Assembly (NCBI GenBank): GCA_011319805.1
Contig: SJRY01000258.1
Span: 62,001 to 126,000 of the forward strand
DNA from: Macrocybe gigantea
Taxonomy: Eukaryota > Basidiomycota > Agaricomycetes > Agaricales > Callistosporiaceae
DNA length: 64,000 bases
Direction: 5' to 3'
Of this stretch, positions 9,568-21,857 are shown one piece after another. The notes under the pieces were generated by a model. The model searched no databases. It saw only the letters and a list, made by a program, of their open reading frames with translations, and had not been told where the DNA came from. The position numbers and the translations under genes are program-made. Every line of letters starts with the position of its first letter. The first letter of the stretch is position 1.

Positions 9568-11625
9568 ATGTCATTCGTTCAGAGCTTGCCAGGCGATGAC
9601 GAGGAAAAATTGGGGAAAACCACCGTCTCTTCCTCCTCCGAATCCGGGGAAGATGAAGTCGTGGAAGCGCAGATAGCTGAGGAGGCAAGCCATGATATTA
9701 AATACAGGACTTGTTCGTGGCAAAAGGTGCGTGTTGTTTACAACACTTCTCCCCTAGTCTCGAGCTAATTCAGGTCATCAGACAGCTGCCTTGTTGTTCT
9801 CTGAATATATCTGTCTGGCAATCCTCTCCTTCCCTTGGTAATCAATTCGAGTATCAAGTGGTTCCGCGAGACAATAATTCAAATCCTTTGTTCAGGTCAT
9901 ACTCTGTGTTGGGATTGGTCCCAGGAATACTCGTCACACTGGGTGTAGCGCTGTCGTGCTTATATACCTCGTTGATTCTCTGGCGGTACTGTCTTAACAC
10001 CCTGACTTGCGGGATATATGCGACATAGGTCAACGGCTCTTTGGCGGATCTGTCATTGCGTATCGTATAACATCGCTATTCTTTCTCTTGAACAACACGT
10101 TCATCCAGGGTACGTCTCCCCGCTGTCGTTTTCGAATCGATACGCTACGTTCTAACATACGTCTTCCAGCTCTTCATGTTCTCGTGGGAGCAAAGTTGTT
10201 CAACACGCTATCTAACTCGTCCACATGCACCATCGTGTTCGGCGTCGTTGCTGCTGTCGTTTGTTTCATTGTGTCTTTGCCCAGGACTTTAAGCCAGATG
10301 TCCTTCCTCGGCGTATTCAGCGCTGTAACAATGGGAATTGCTGTTCTGCTTGCGATAATCTTTTCTGGCGCAGAAAACCATCCAGCCGGGTACATCCCCG
10401 GCTCTGAACCCATTGTGACCGCGATTCCCATTCCTGGAACATCATACGTTGCAGGCAAGTAAGGTCACTTTAGGGACTTCGTCTCGCTGACTTGTCGTCT
10501 TCAGGCATGTCGGCATTTCTGAATATTGTGTACACGTTCGTCGGTCAGGCTACCATACCTTCGGTACGTTTTGTCGTTCGAATCTGCGGTATCGTTGACA
10601 TTAACTCCGGGCCCCAGTTCATTGCGGAGATGAAGAACCCGAAGGACTTCCCAAAGGGTATGTCACGATTCAATGGGTTTGCTCGGTTCTTTTCTTGAAT
10701 CACGATCCTTGACAGCACTTTGGGCGGTTACCATTGCTGAAATGATCACCTTCACCTTGTGTGGCGCTCTTGTTTATCATTACGTCGGTGAGTAAGAAGA
10801 GGTCATCCAGAAGCTGTGTTCTTTCTGACACGTGTTGCAAAGGAAACCAATATATGACAGCTCCTGCATTCGGTTCACTGACGCCCGTGTTGAAGAAAAT
10901 ATCCTTCACATTCGCTTTGCCCACCATCATCTTCCTTGGGTCCCTCTACTCCGTAAGCGGGCTTATGAATTGCTCTTAATTTCCTGAGTTACTCATCATG
11001 TGTCAAGTCTGTCACAGCACGTTTTTTGTTCTTCCGCATCTTCCGCGGCTCCCACCACCTGCATTCGAACACTGTCCTCGGATGGTTGACATGGACCGCC
11101 ATCCTTGCTGCCAGCTGGGTTGTCGCTTTCATCATCGCTCAAGTCATTCCCTTTTTCTCTGACATGCTAACATTAATGTCGTCGCTCTTCGGTGAGCGGA
11201 TCTTCCTCTTCTTTGCCATATGATCTCTCTTCTGATCTGCTCGACAACTCTCTACAGACGGCTGGTTTGGGTTCGTCTCCCTTCTCTGACAAGCCGACAA
11301 ATTTGATGACGTTTGACCTTCGGTTTTCCTTGATATTTTTAGTTTCATTTTCTGGGGAATGGCGTATCTGGAACTCCACCCAGGGAAGACAAAGTGGAGA
11401 AACGCATTTAAATCATTCGAAACGCTCATAAACTATGCTCTGATCCTGATGGGGTTCTACATTCTTGGCGCGGGTACATACGTAAGTCGAGTTCCAAGTC
11501 CCCCCAGCGAACGTTCTTGACGTGATATGATCATGAACCCGCAGACCGCCATCCAGTCGATCGTAGACTCGTACACCGCTCACATCTACGGTTCACCGTT
11601 CAGCTGCAAGAGCACCGCGTTGTGA
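9568..11625 (+). CDS. amino acid transporter (AAAP / Aa_trans family)
   Basis: Twelve exons are inferred (9568-9726, 9782-9837, 9896-10109, 10170-10454, 10505-10563, 10618-10657, 10716-10787, 10843-10952, 11008-11191, 11258-11270, 11343-11481, 11545-11625), about 470 aa. About eleven hydrophobic helices follow an acidic Ser-rich cytosolic N-terminus. Family motifs are GILVTLGVALSCLYTSLIL, HPDLRDICDIGQRLFG, FVGQATIPSFIAEM and NPKDFPKA. The family moves neutral amino acids with protons across the plasma or vacuolar membrane. Three oddities: exon 10 is only 13 nt; the intron after 10454 uses a GC donor (gcaagt); and exon 3 has a one-base frame break at about 9996, where CLN-TL should read CL-x-HPDLRD. 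The 3' end converges on the TauD-like gene. Confidence 0.8.
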
Positions 11626-11988
11626 GAGCGACGCGTCGGATTACGAGACGACGAATGACATCTTACAGTAAAACAGATGGGAATCAAAGTACTTACCGTT
11701 GTATGGCGTTGATCTGTATTATCATTATTTATAATTGCATTGCCCTATAACGATGATCCTTGCTTGAACCTTTCGCTTCGAAGAGATCTAAAACCACCGT
11801 CATTACTTCGGTCCATTTTTCAAAGTCCTGCGAGAGCGTCGCCGTCGTCGACTCAAATGCTCTCAGCATGACTGCGCTGGCTTTGGAAATAAACTTGGTG
11901 TAAATCGAAGGGTCCATAGAGTTCTCGTTTTCCGTTGGCGGGCGTGAAAACAATAATATTGGATATTTACAGGCTGGTACACTTCTCG
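11626..11988. other. convergent 3' intergenic region
   Basis: This 363 bp stretch separates the ends of the amino acid transporter and the dioxygenase. Only short spurious open frames were seen. It presumably holds both polyadenylation regions. Confidence 0.4.
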
Positions 11989-13582
11989 TTACACTTGACT
12001 CGGATGGAAATCCGAAACGACCTTGAGCTCGCTCCCGAGCGCCGCTCTCCTCGATTTGGAGTTGGGATCAAAGAACGGTTTCTCGCCGATGCTGACGACC
12101 CGGTTGCCCTGGCGGAACTCGTCGCCGTAGTCGTTTCTGCGAGAACGTAAACGACGAGGTGCTCCTCAGCGACAGGGGCGGGCGAAACAGGATTGACAAA
12201 CGTACGTGGCCGAGTGGAAAGTGGACCTGTTGTCCCAGATTGCGACGTCGTTCTTCTTCCAGCGGTATCGCACCTGAAGATCGTGATTTTCAGATATGTG
12301 TAGCTGCAGGAACTTGAGCACGTTGTCTGATTCTTCCTGGGAGAGCTCGACGATGCGCTTCGTGAATCTGCGTGCAAGAGATGAGCGTGCTAATGGAACG
12401 GATCGAGGATGAGAGCGATGCTGACTCTCGGTTCACAAAGAGTGTCTTGTAGCCGGTTACGGGGTTCGTCCTGACGACGGGGCTAGAAATCGCACGATAT
12501 GAGAACGGGTTGGACGGCGTATGGCCGGAGAAAGACTGACTGGACGGCAGTCAAGTGCGTGCCCGTGTTGAGAGGCGATCCCCGTTTATCTTGCATTGTG
12601 ATGTTGTACCGTCGGGCATACTAAAAAAAAACCGCAAGCGACCTCAGCGGTGCAGAACATTTCCAAAGCGAAGTGGACGCACGTCGATAAAGGAGTCGGC
12701 GTGGTGGACTGCGGTAAGGCCTTCCAAGAACTTCTGGAAGGCGGGTGATAGTCTGTCGTAGGCCTCGTAGCCACTTTTGCCAGTATCTTCAGATAGGGTA
12801 TTTCCCTCGTGTTAAACTGGTCACGGCTCACCTTGCCCACTGTCACGAGGATTTCAGTTCGGGCATACGAGCGGACGGAATAGATAAAAGGAATGCTCAC
12901 CAAAGTGTCTCCGCCGACTGATTGATAGTGGCATGAGTTGAAGGATCGAGAGTCAGCAAGTGCGGTGTGACTAACCAGAAGGTAGAGTATGCATCTTTAA
13001 TATCTATGGAAAGAGCAATAGAAGTCCGTCAACTTTTCGTCACGAACAGCTCAAAGGATCCAGGTGATCTCACCGCATAGTCGGATGGGACGGTTTCAAA
13101 CGTAATATCGGAGTGCCAGCCCCTGCTAGCACGGGTAATGTCGCGATATGCCTCGGGACGTGCAATTCCACTGCAACACGACCACAGGTTAGCGTCTGTC
13201 AGGGAATGCTCGTACAGGCACGTGATGCTCACCCAAGAGAAGAAATGACAGACACATCCGCGCCCAGCTCTGGCGTGTCCTCCGAAACAGGATGCCTGTG
13301 CAAGGTCGACGTCGAAGGCTTGCCAGAGAGCCCTCCCAGCTTTTGCCCGAGCACTTTCTGCTGCTCAATAGTGATGTCCTGTTCGGTGAAGAATACAACG
13401 CCGCGATGAGACACGAGAGACGCGAGATCCTTGATTAGCTCGTCGGCGTTGGGCGCGGAAAGGATCTTCGAGAGCTGCACAGATTTGTCGGGGAAGGTAG
13501 TGCCAATGACGGGCGTCGTGTCGTAAGACTCGAACTCTGCGAGGGAGCCCAGGTTGGGGCGGGCAGTTGGGGCGACGACCAT
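11989..13582 (-). CDS. TauD/TfdA-family Fe(II)/2-oxoglutarate-dependent dioxygenase
   Basis: Ten exons (13233-13582, 13074-13170, 12976-13003, 12901-12917, 12832-12839, 12683-12773, 12541-12620, 12426-12482, 12206-12367, 11989-12136) sum to 1038 nt and give 345 aa with every phase consistent. The iron-binding H-x-D is in RGWHSDITFE (about H136/D138). The distal His lies in DNRSTFHSAT, and the 2-oxoglutarate-binding Arg region is FRQGNRVVSIGEKPFFDP. HPVVRTNPVTGYKTLFVNRE is strongly typical of fungal sulfonate/taurine dioxygenase-like proteins. Likely role: hydroxylation of a sulfonate or related small acid for sulfur or carbon use; the exact substrate is not inferable. Exon 5 is only 8 nt (TGGGCAAG) and exon 4 only 17 nt. 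It converges with an amino acid transporter, which may hint at nutrient scavenging. Confidence 0.88.
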
Positions 13583-15663
13583 CGTAAACTATCAGAGTGA
13601 TATGAGAGACTTGTCTCTCGGAAAGAGAATGAGGATCGATGATCCTCGCCCCACACTATCTTTTAGAGTCGCGCGAGCTGGTATCGTATCAGACGCGTTT
13701 TCGTTATCAGCACGCCATCTTTGCCGCGTTGCACGTCGGGTGATGCTAGCGACGAGAATTTCTCCCTGGCCGGAACAAACCGAGAGGATAATTAGATGAC
13801 CGTCTGGCGAACGCGGCTCATCTTACCAAATATCCTCTCTATGATCTAGACGATGAGCAGCCCCGTTTTAACGATAAGGGCATTGGTCGCAAAGCAGGTG
13901 TTGAGGCCTGGGCAGTGCCGCCCGTGTGCTTAACCAACCTTGGCATACCTTTTGCCTTTCCATCTACTGAACGGAAAATTGGCCACCAGAGCCGCATTTG
14001 ATCAAGGCTATACCTCCGTTCCAGGCCGAGCATGACCCTTTTGCAAGGACTGGACCCTGCTATTAGCATTCAACTCATCACAGGCAATGATACAAGGCCG
14101 TCACCGCAAGACCAAGACTGTTCTCTTTCCGAGCTGCGTCTGTCCATTGCTTCCTTTCATTGTCATGCTGAAACGTATTGCAAGCTCCGACGTAAAGAGT
14201 CCGAGCTCAAGCTCTTGGTGGGCTTTATAAGGACATTGACTCAACCATGTCTCACAATCTCGAGTCCCTCATCTTTGCGATGTTGTAATGGCTTTTCTAC
14301 ATGCAATATGGTGTTAATTCATGCTAGCACTTCCTCTTTCCATTCCCGAATACCATCGAATACTGGAAGTCCATGCTCATGATGGAGAACAACTCGTGAT
14401 TACGCACGACAACAATCGTCTTGCACGAGATATGGAGCCCTCTGCCAACCATTGCGAGTGCATTGCGTTTATAAAATGGAGACCCTGGCCTGGTCTACGC
14501 CAGAATTATGATCGACTTTGCGCATTGATTTGCCCAGCAAAGCGCATCCAACCACAATTCGTTTAGCTTTGATAGGGGACTGGCTTTCCTGGCCCGGACC
14601 GTCGCCATTGGACATCGTCTTGAATTTGCCTTGCCGCGCTCCACATTATGTCGAGCTGGGCACCCTCCTGAACATCGTCATAGGCTAATCCCATCGATAG
14701 GGTTCCGTCCGTTTCGAGATTCCCGGTCTCCACGTTTCTGTGGTAGAGGGGCAGGCACCATCAACTGTCCAAAGTTATCGCATATTTTCCTCTCTGCCCA
14801 TCTGCAGGCGTGTGATGAAATAGTCTTAAATGCACCGCGTGTGCGAAGCGCGCAAATCACGGGTGACTGCATGGGCCATCCTTCCTTGAGGTCGCTAGCG
14901 GGACCTCTGCTCAAGGTCATCGACCTCTGTATGATTCAGCCGTTGGATATTTTAGCATATCCTCGAAGCCTGTCCGATTGCAAAGTTGGCACTTTGCAGC
15001 ATTGGTCCGTCCACGCAAGAAAGAATGTTTCTGCCCCTCGCCTAAGGTCTCTTGGAATTCATGCCACCTCGATGATGTCATCTTTCGATATTCCGCTCGA
15101 TACGTTCAATTGCCCAACTCTCCCCGCCTTGACAATATTGGATCTTCCTGCAGAACGAAGTGCCGCTGCTTCATGTGCAGTGCTGGTATCCCTGTTGAAC
15201 TGCTCTAAATGCCCACCTTCAAGCTTCAAGACTTACGTTGAAACTGTGTGGACGCATGGAACGCTCTCCGCCAATTTCTGACCTCGTCCGACGTCCGACA
15301 CCCATCCAGAGCCTTACGATGCCGAAACCGAACTCTGCCTCATGTGTATTGACACTCTTGAGTCGTTTTGACTTTTTTTGACCATCATGTACTGCATCCG
15401 GTCTATCAGGAGATGACGTATATTCGAGGTTTGAAGAGCTTGTAGTTTTCGGCGTAGCGCCAAGGACACTTGTCCATTTCACAGTGCGGAAATTCAACCA
15501 GAAAATCGAAAGCAATTCGTTACCGTAGCAGATACGTACATTTGCAGAGCGATAAACAAGAGGAGACACGGGAGTGGTGGGAGGGATAGGGATATAGGTA
15601 GATAAGAAGGAAAGTTCTTGAAGAAATATTGCAACAGATTCACATCAAGGAATTCGGCAGTGG
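13583..15663. other. 2.1 kb region with possible leucine-rich/F-box-like remnants
   Basis: No complete gene is supported. The only protein-like stretch is at 14631-15281 (separate entry). The remainder, including 15290-15660, shows short open frames on both strands without motifs. Confidence 0.35.
14631..15281 (+). pseudogene. possible degraded LRR/F-box-type fragment
   Basis: An open frame of about 216 codons includes strings resembling the leucine-rich part of basidiomycete F-box proteins: INCPKLSHIFLSAHLQ, LNAPRVRSAQITGDC, SAPRLRSLGIHATS and CPTLPALTILDLPA. No N-terminal F-box, intact start or flanking exons could be assembled. It is labelled a remnant, but could be an exon of a lineage-specific gene. 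Confidence is low because leucine-rich patterns are weak evidence. Confidence 0.3.
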
Positions 15664-18067
15664 TCACGCCATTTTGGCCAACGCTCCAGCCAGCTCTTCC
15701 ATCCCCGGGCGCAAAAATGGCGCTTCATTCCAGCATCGATCCAATAAAGCCCAAAAAGCAGACTCGTCCCTCAGCTGCACGCCTCGAAGGGTCACTCCTC
15801 TAGATGGTTTCACGCCCCGAACGATATCAAGCGTTACGGCGTGATCGTTGGTTCGATGTGGATAAGGCAGCTCACCAGAAACGACCTAGACGAAAAGGCA
15901 AAAACGTCAGTGTGGAAAAACGGACAGGCATTTTCCTCACCTCGAGGCAGACAGACGCGAAAGCGTAAACGTCACTGCGTGTAGTAATCGGCGGGATTCG
16001 GCCATCATCTTCAACGAGTGCCAGTATCAGCTCTGGCGCCATCCATCTTGTCGAGCCAGCGAAGAACGACGATCCGATATGGATTGTCTCGGACATGTCT
16101 TCCATGATCTTGGACAAGCCGAAGTCTGTGATGATAGGACAGCCCTGTGCATCCACGAGAATATTGCCCTAGTATGCAAAGCAGGGCGTGTTACTGGCGG
16201 CAAGAACGGGTGAAAGGTTACGCCTGACCCCTTTGAGATCACCATGAACGATAGTAGGCTGGAATGAATGCAGATATGAGATTCCTGATGCTATTTGCAC
16301 CAGCTGAATGCAGGTGTCGTTCGTCGTTAAAGGTGTAGAACATTATGAAGACAGCAAAACTTACAAGATTCAGCCGATCTGCATCGGGACGCACTCTCAG
16401 ATAGTGACAAATGGTCCCATTCTCGCACCACAAGGAGACCATGCCGATGCTGGTCTGAAACTGGACCACTCCGAAGAGTAAATTGACGTTTCTGTGACAG
16501 AGTTTATGCCAAACCACGATCTCGGCTTGCAGCCGCTACGCACGCGTTGCTTGTGAGAAGGTTCGAACGTTAACAATTATGGGAAGATGAACCGCGCACC
16601 TTCATCAATTTCTCGCGGACATTCCCTACCAGAACTTGTCTCAGGACTTTCACCGCGATCTGTCGGCCCGCCGGAAATACGTAAGAACAAAGAAGTGAGG
16701 CAAGATTTACGCACAGTCCGAGGGCGTCTTTCAACGGGATCATTCCAGGTCCCTTTCCACACATCCGCGAAAGAGCCATAACAAACGGCAGAATCGTCGG
16801 CGTAGACCACTTCATCGGTCAAGTCGGTCATAACAAGCGAACCCTTGATGACCAGTGTTTTCGTGACCGTTTCTTGCAAGAACTTCTGTCGACACCTTTG
16901 TTTTAGTCGGGTGTAATCTGGATGCTCCTTGGTCCACCGAAATTCATCATATGAAGATATGGACAGCGAGATTGGTCGCAGGGAGCTGAAATAAAGGTAT
17001 TGTGGATGTGTCTGAAGAATCATAGCATTCCGTAGGTGGACGTCAGTGACAGATTCTAACCCAACGTCTACGTGAACGTATGACCTCTGGGAAGATAAGC
17101 GACTGTTTGGTTCATCGTTGTCATATCCCAGTATATAAAGTGCAGAATTTGGGGAGATCGGGAAAAATATGTCTGAGCATGACCTAGTTCAAACATTGTA
17201 TCAAAGAAGAGGTAATTACGGGCTACAACAGGAAATACTGAACATGAATACTCACTGCTCCTCGTCGAGTGCCTCCTGCAGAGTTCCGAAACATGCGTTT
17301 GAGAGGACGAACTCCTGGTCGTCGGCGGCGATACCAATGCACATCTCCGCATTGCTCAGATGCCAGCAATATTCATTCATTGCACTTTCGAACGATGCAA
17401 GAAGATGATCTGCATTGCTCCTGTTGTTCTCCGTGGAATGGGAAGATACCTTGGGGCCAAAAACTGTCGGTTCTTGCAGAAAGACGGTGAAAGATCGCAA
17501 CACCATCCGTTTGTGCAGCTGCGCAATAAAAGGCTGATAAGCGGAGTAAATTGTACCGTTTTTGTCTTCAGCATCGAGAGCTTTCAGTCCATTCACGAGG
17601 CTTTTGTATATCGCGCTATTTCGGAACCGCAGGAAGAGCAAGAAGGTGCGGAGGCGCTCAACAGATCTCCGGTCGCACGTGAATGACATGGCTCGACTTG
17701 GAGGACCGTCGACGTGTACACGCTCTAGGAGATCTCTCAGAGTGCTTTCCGCCTCGCCTTCCAGATGCTGAAATGTTCTATCAGCAGTCTCTAAGGCGGC
17801 TCGCGTTAGTCGGTCAAGGCGGCCATCGTCGAAACCGGAGAATGGCTGAGTGGAACTTGGCGGGACGCCGGTAATTTCTGTGAGTTCGTTTTTATAATTG
17901 TCGTATACGTGTATGCATGAAGTGCAAGGCTTGGTAGGATCGCTAGCCAGAGGAGGAGCCGATCACATGAGCTCGCAGTAGGAAGAGCGCCGCGAAAGGA
18001 CTCACATGCCAGATAACCAGAATTTCCACAAAAATTGAGGTATATAGAAAGGTGCTTCCGTTAACAT
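15664..18067 (-). CDS. DUF4238 region fused to a tyrosine-kinase-like (TKL) protein kinase
   Basis: Eight exons (18006-18067, 17256-17942, 16715-17183, 16600-16659, 16365-16535, 16229-16303, 15941-16168, 15664-15885) sum to 1974 nt, 657 aa, all phases consistent. Residues 1 to about 350 look like DUF4238: FYIPQFL at the N-terminus, RLRTFLLFLRFRNSAIY, DDQEFVLSNACFG and FPISPNSALYILG. A kinase domain follows from about residue 370: CYGSFADVWKG (glycine loop), IAVKVLRQ (VAIK lysine), HRNVNLLFGVV, HGDLKGGNILVD (HRD replaced by HGD), ITDFGLSK (DFG), STRWMAPE (APE), SDVYAFA and the C-lobe DRCWNEAPFLRP. It is therefore likely an active non-RD kinase. DUF4238 has no known function. The start is chosen because it opens the conserved IPQF motif. 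Confidence 0.82.
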
Positions 18068-20878
18068 AACGTGAGTATTCCTTAAGAGGTTGTTGGTATA
18101 GCTGGAATAAAATCTGTTGTGTCGACAGCCGTTATATTGTACAACCACAACACACCATTCCTCTGTAAAAGAGCGTCCTGAAGAAGATGGCTGGATCGAA
18201 AGAATATGTGATAGGCTTTGAACTAGAACGAATGAGAAAAGTGAGAGGCTCCGAAGGGTCAAACGGAAGCCATAACAGCTGCAAGAGTTCCAGCGCTCGA
18301 TTCAGAGGCTATGCTGAGAACGTGACAGTTTTTGTAGCTGCATGCCTCGATGGTCCCTGATGCGGTCATAGTTCTCACCGGCCACGCTTGTCAGGGACAT
18401 GCAGTATACTTGGAAAAGCATGACACTATGTTTTCGGAGCACCATTTGCAAGAGTGGAGCGAGTTGAGTGACAGGGTGCGGGGATTTGGTTGACAATGTG
18501 ATCATGAACATCAAACCATCAATCACCAGGTCAACATCCTGTGCAGTTATAGACCATGATTGGGCAGTGTTTGCATCATGGAGAGGACATGGTGATGCAA
18601 GAATAAAGCCATTTCAGGTGGCTGCAGTGACGGTGTGGAAGCCGTCCTGCGCGGCCTACATGAGCCGCGTAATGAGTTTGCCAAGTCTGGCAGTCGCACG
18701 CCAATTTTTCCTGACGTCTGACCACCTTTGGTGACGTAGTCGCAGGTATAAGTAAAAAAGAAAAAATACTTCAAGCCATTAAATTTAGATAGAATGAGCA
18801 TTTACTGCGAGAACCACGCAGAGCTCTAACGAATGCCACTCACCCTGGAAATCACAATGAAACCAAGGTTTCGAACTTATCTGAAGTGCCATGGCTTCCT
18901 TGAGCTTATACCAGTGATTCAAATCCTCCTTTCAATCTTCGCTTAGCTCCCACAGAGCTGTTGGGCATTTGATGGCAAGGTCTGAAAGTTTCGGGAATAA
19001 TGCTTCCAAACTTTGGAGCATTGTGTACGTTGATATTATGCAACGGTGAGCAACGAATGGTCGGCGCCAGCGCGGCTCCGACGTCGCCAAGATTGGATGG
19101 TATTTGAGAGGCGATGGACTGGATGGCTACACCTTCAAGGTCAAAGCGGCTTTTCAAAAGCTGAAGTAAACCCAGAACGTTGTTCGTTCATCCTCCCATC
19201 TGGCATACGAAAGACACGAAGCTTGGGTTATGCTTTTGCGATCCTATCAAGATTTGGTGCCTTTGAGGTAAATGCCGAAGAAAAGGTCGTCAGTGATATA
19301 GTAGAGAGCACTCGTGTAGCATGCCGGAATTCCAAAAACTTGGAAATATTATCAGCAGGACCTGGTACATTGCCTCGCCTTGTACCAAGGGCAAAGATCA
19401 AAGCAGCGGAGGTTGTCGGCAACCCTGTATTTGTGGTAGCCAAAAATGAGTATGGACGTGTGAAGCGCCGAATGGCGGCACTATGTCCTATAAATTGAAA
19501 CAGTGATGGACTCAGGAATTGAAGCAGATCCTACACATGAGTTATGTTGTGCGAAATATCTAGTATCGAGAAAATACGAAGTTTAGGCCCTTCATCGGTA
19601 ACCGCGTCTAACGTTGTGCCATCTACAGTGACAGAGGCATGAAGGTTGACACGAAAGTCTTCAATGGCCATGAAACATGGGCTTGATGCCAGATTGGAAA
19701 GCGCAGTTACTGGGTCTGCGCCTGATGGGGGTTCTGTGCATCATCAGACTCCACACAGTGTAGGATCGTGATTTCGTCATATTCGAGATCGCGCGGAAAA
19801 CAATCGAATTTCTGCTCATCTGAAGAGTAGAAACGAAGGATCGGTACTGACTTGAGTTACAGCGAACCTAAACTCGAAAGGAAAGGAGAACGAGATTCAA
19901 GTGTGTAGGCATACATCTGAAGTTCTCGGAAATTTGAGAAAATGATCATGCATGATTAGAGAATGTGTGGGCGATTGAGGTTCGTCGCCATGCACAATAA
20001 AATCTATAAGCCGACAATGGTAAGGTCGCGTTGGCAGAATGTCGGGGCCTGAATCGTAAACCTAGGACTTTGAGCTTCCCTGCTGGCGAGTAAGGAATAT
20101 AAAATCCGCGATTGGACCAAAATTGGGTGCAACTGGGTTAGTAACCGCCAGACCAGAGACACAGAACCACAATATCACACCTTCGATGGCCGAGCGGGGA
20201 TCCGATGCCATAAGATTGAAGGTGTAAGTTGACACTTCCGGATATTGTACATACGTTAGACAGCAATGTCTTCGACGGAATTGCCAGCTCTGACTGGAGA
20301 GAAGCCAAAGATTGAGAATGCGCTATATTCCGCAACCATACCAAACTCCTACAGGAAGTGCCAATTGGAGATGTAGATTACGAGCGTCCGAGATTCGTAT
20401 AGCGGACACGCACACACCTCTTTCAAAATAGATCCGATCAGGGAGTGAATGTCCATGGCGGTGTCAGTTAAATCCGATGACCTCGTCGCTAAGACACCTG
20501 AAGGCAGCACGGAGAGCAAGGGAAGCGGCGAATCTTGGTGTTGCCAAATCTCCTTCGATGCCGGCTCTGGAAATTTCTTGCTGGTAAGGTCAACACTGCG
20601 GATGCTTGCTTCACTAGAATGGATAATTTCTGGCCACTCGTCCCGAAAAGAGTGCCAAATAGAATTGTAGGTGGTGATGCATGTCGTAACTCCTTGAAGA
20701 CGTGGACGAGGTCAAGACTGGTCCAGATGTTTCTTGCCCGTCACGTGTGGAGGACGGCGCATCTGTCAGCGTACAAATAAACAAGTGCAAAGAACGCGCC
20801 CTTTTTTTCAAGCCCGAGGTATAAATCAGTGCCCTACCTCGAAAATCGGACCACCTCCCTAAGCTTACATTCGTCACC
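18068..20878. other. 2.8 kb gene-poor region
   Basis: No intact gene is supported. Short minus-strand frames between about 18900 and 20350 have a composition reminiscent of degraded F-box/LRR proteins (for example RNIAHSQSLASLQSEL near 20300), but no exon chain could be built. The last 60 bp are the peroxiredoxin promoter. Confidence 0.3.
20820..20826 (+). promoter_or_regulatory. TATA box of the peroxiredoxin gene
   Basis: TATAAAT lies 53 bp upstream of the ATG at 20879, just after a T7 pyrimidine tract (20802-20808). The spacing fits a core promoter of a highly expressed gene. Confidence 0.55.
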
Positions 20879-21857
20879 ATGGTTGCTCTCGTTCAACGCC
20901 CTGCTCCTACCTTTACCGCTCCAACTGTTGTGGACGGTATTATTAAGGATGTATCCCTTTCCGAGTACCTTGGCCAATGGTGCGTGGCGGCGCATTTGGT
21001 GATACCCAGCCATAATTGACGCGACGCTTAGGGTTGTGCTCTTTTTCTACCCAATGTAGGTACAGGAAAACACCAATGCGCATCAGAATCTGATTTTCTT
21101 CGCCCCTAGGGACTTCACATTCGTTTGCCCAACGTAAATACTTTTAGTGGTTTCATTTCCATGGCCGCTTAACCCTTTGTTCTTCGTCAGAGAGATTCTT
21201 GCCTTCAACGATGCCCTCGCGCAATTCAAGGAGCTGAATACCGCCGTTTTAGGTCAGTCTTTTATAATTATCCACCTTTTTTTTTTTTCAAATGCCCTGA
21301 CCGCTTCTCCCATGCAGCCGTCTCCACCGACTCTCAGTACTCGCATTTTGCTTGGGCTGCTCAGCCTCGTAGTCAAGGAGGCTTGGGCCCTGACTTGAAA
21401 CTCCCACTGGTTGCGGACCGAAGCATGGCTATCTCCCGTGACTACGGTGTGCTTTTGGACGAAGGCATCGCCCTCCGTGGTCTCTTCCTGATCGACCCGA
21501 AAGGCACTCTGAGGTAAGCTGGTCCTGCGTCATTGTATGACGCGTAATCTGATCTTGTCTTTCTAGGCAAATCACTATCAATGACCTTCCGGTTGGTCGC
21601 TCCGTTGACGAGACCCTTCGTCTTATCAAAGCCTTCCAATTCACCGTATGTCACCCCAAATTAGCCGACATCTGCCAAGATCTTATCTGACTTCCTATCG
21701 CCTCCAGGACAAATACGGCGAAGTGTGCCCCGCCAACTGGAAAGAAGGTTCAAAGACCATCAAGGCTGATCCCATTGCATCCAAGGAGTACTTCTCTGCC
21801 GTCAATGCCAATGGGGAAGCTAATGGTGCCGCCAAAAAACGTCCTCGCATCGAGTAA
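20879..21857 (+). CDS. 2-Cys peroxiredoxin (Tsa1/Prx1 class)
   Basis: Seven exons (20879-20979, 21032-21055, 21110-21133, 21191-21252, 21318-21513, 21567-21645, 21708-21857) give 211 aa. The peroxidatic Cys is in [13 protein letters not shown] (about C48) and the resolving Cys in [15 protein letters not shown] (about C169). Also present are the [14 protein letters not shown] active-site loop and [25 protein letters not shown]. It reduces H2O2 and alkyl hydroperoxides with thioredoxin; the C-terminal YF motif of sensitive 2-Cys enzymes is seen as EYFSAV. Two consecutive exons are just 24 nt each. After YFSAV there is an extension, [17 protein letters not shown], whose KKRPR resembles a nuclear localisation signal. 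A TATA box is 53 bp upstream. Confidence 0.93.
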
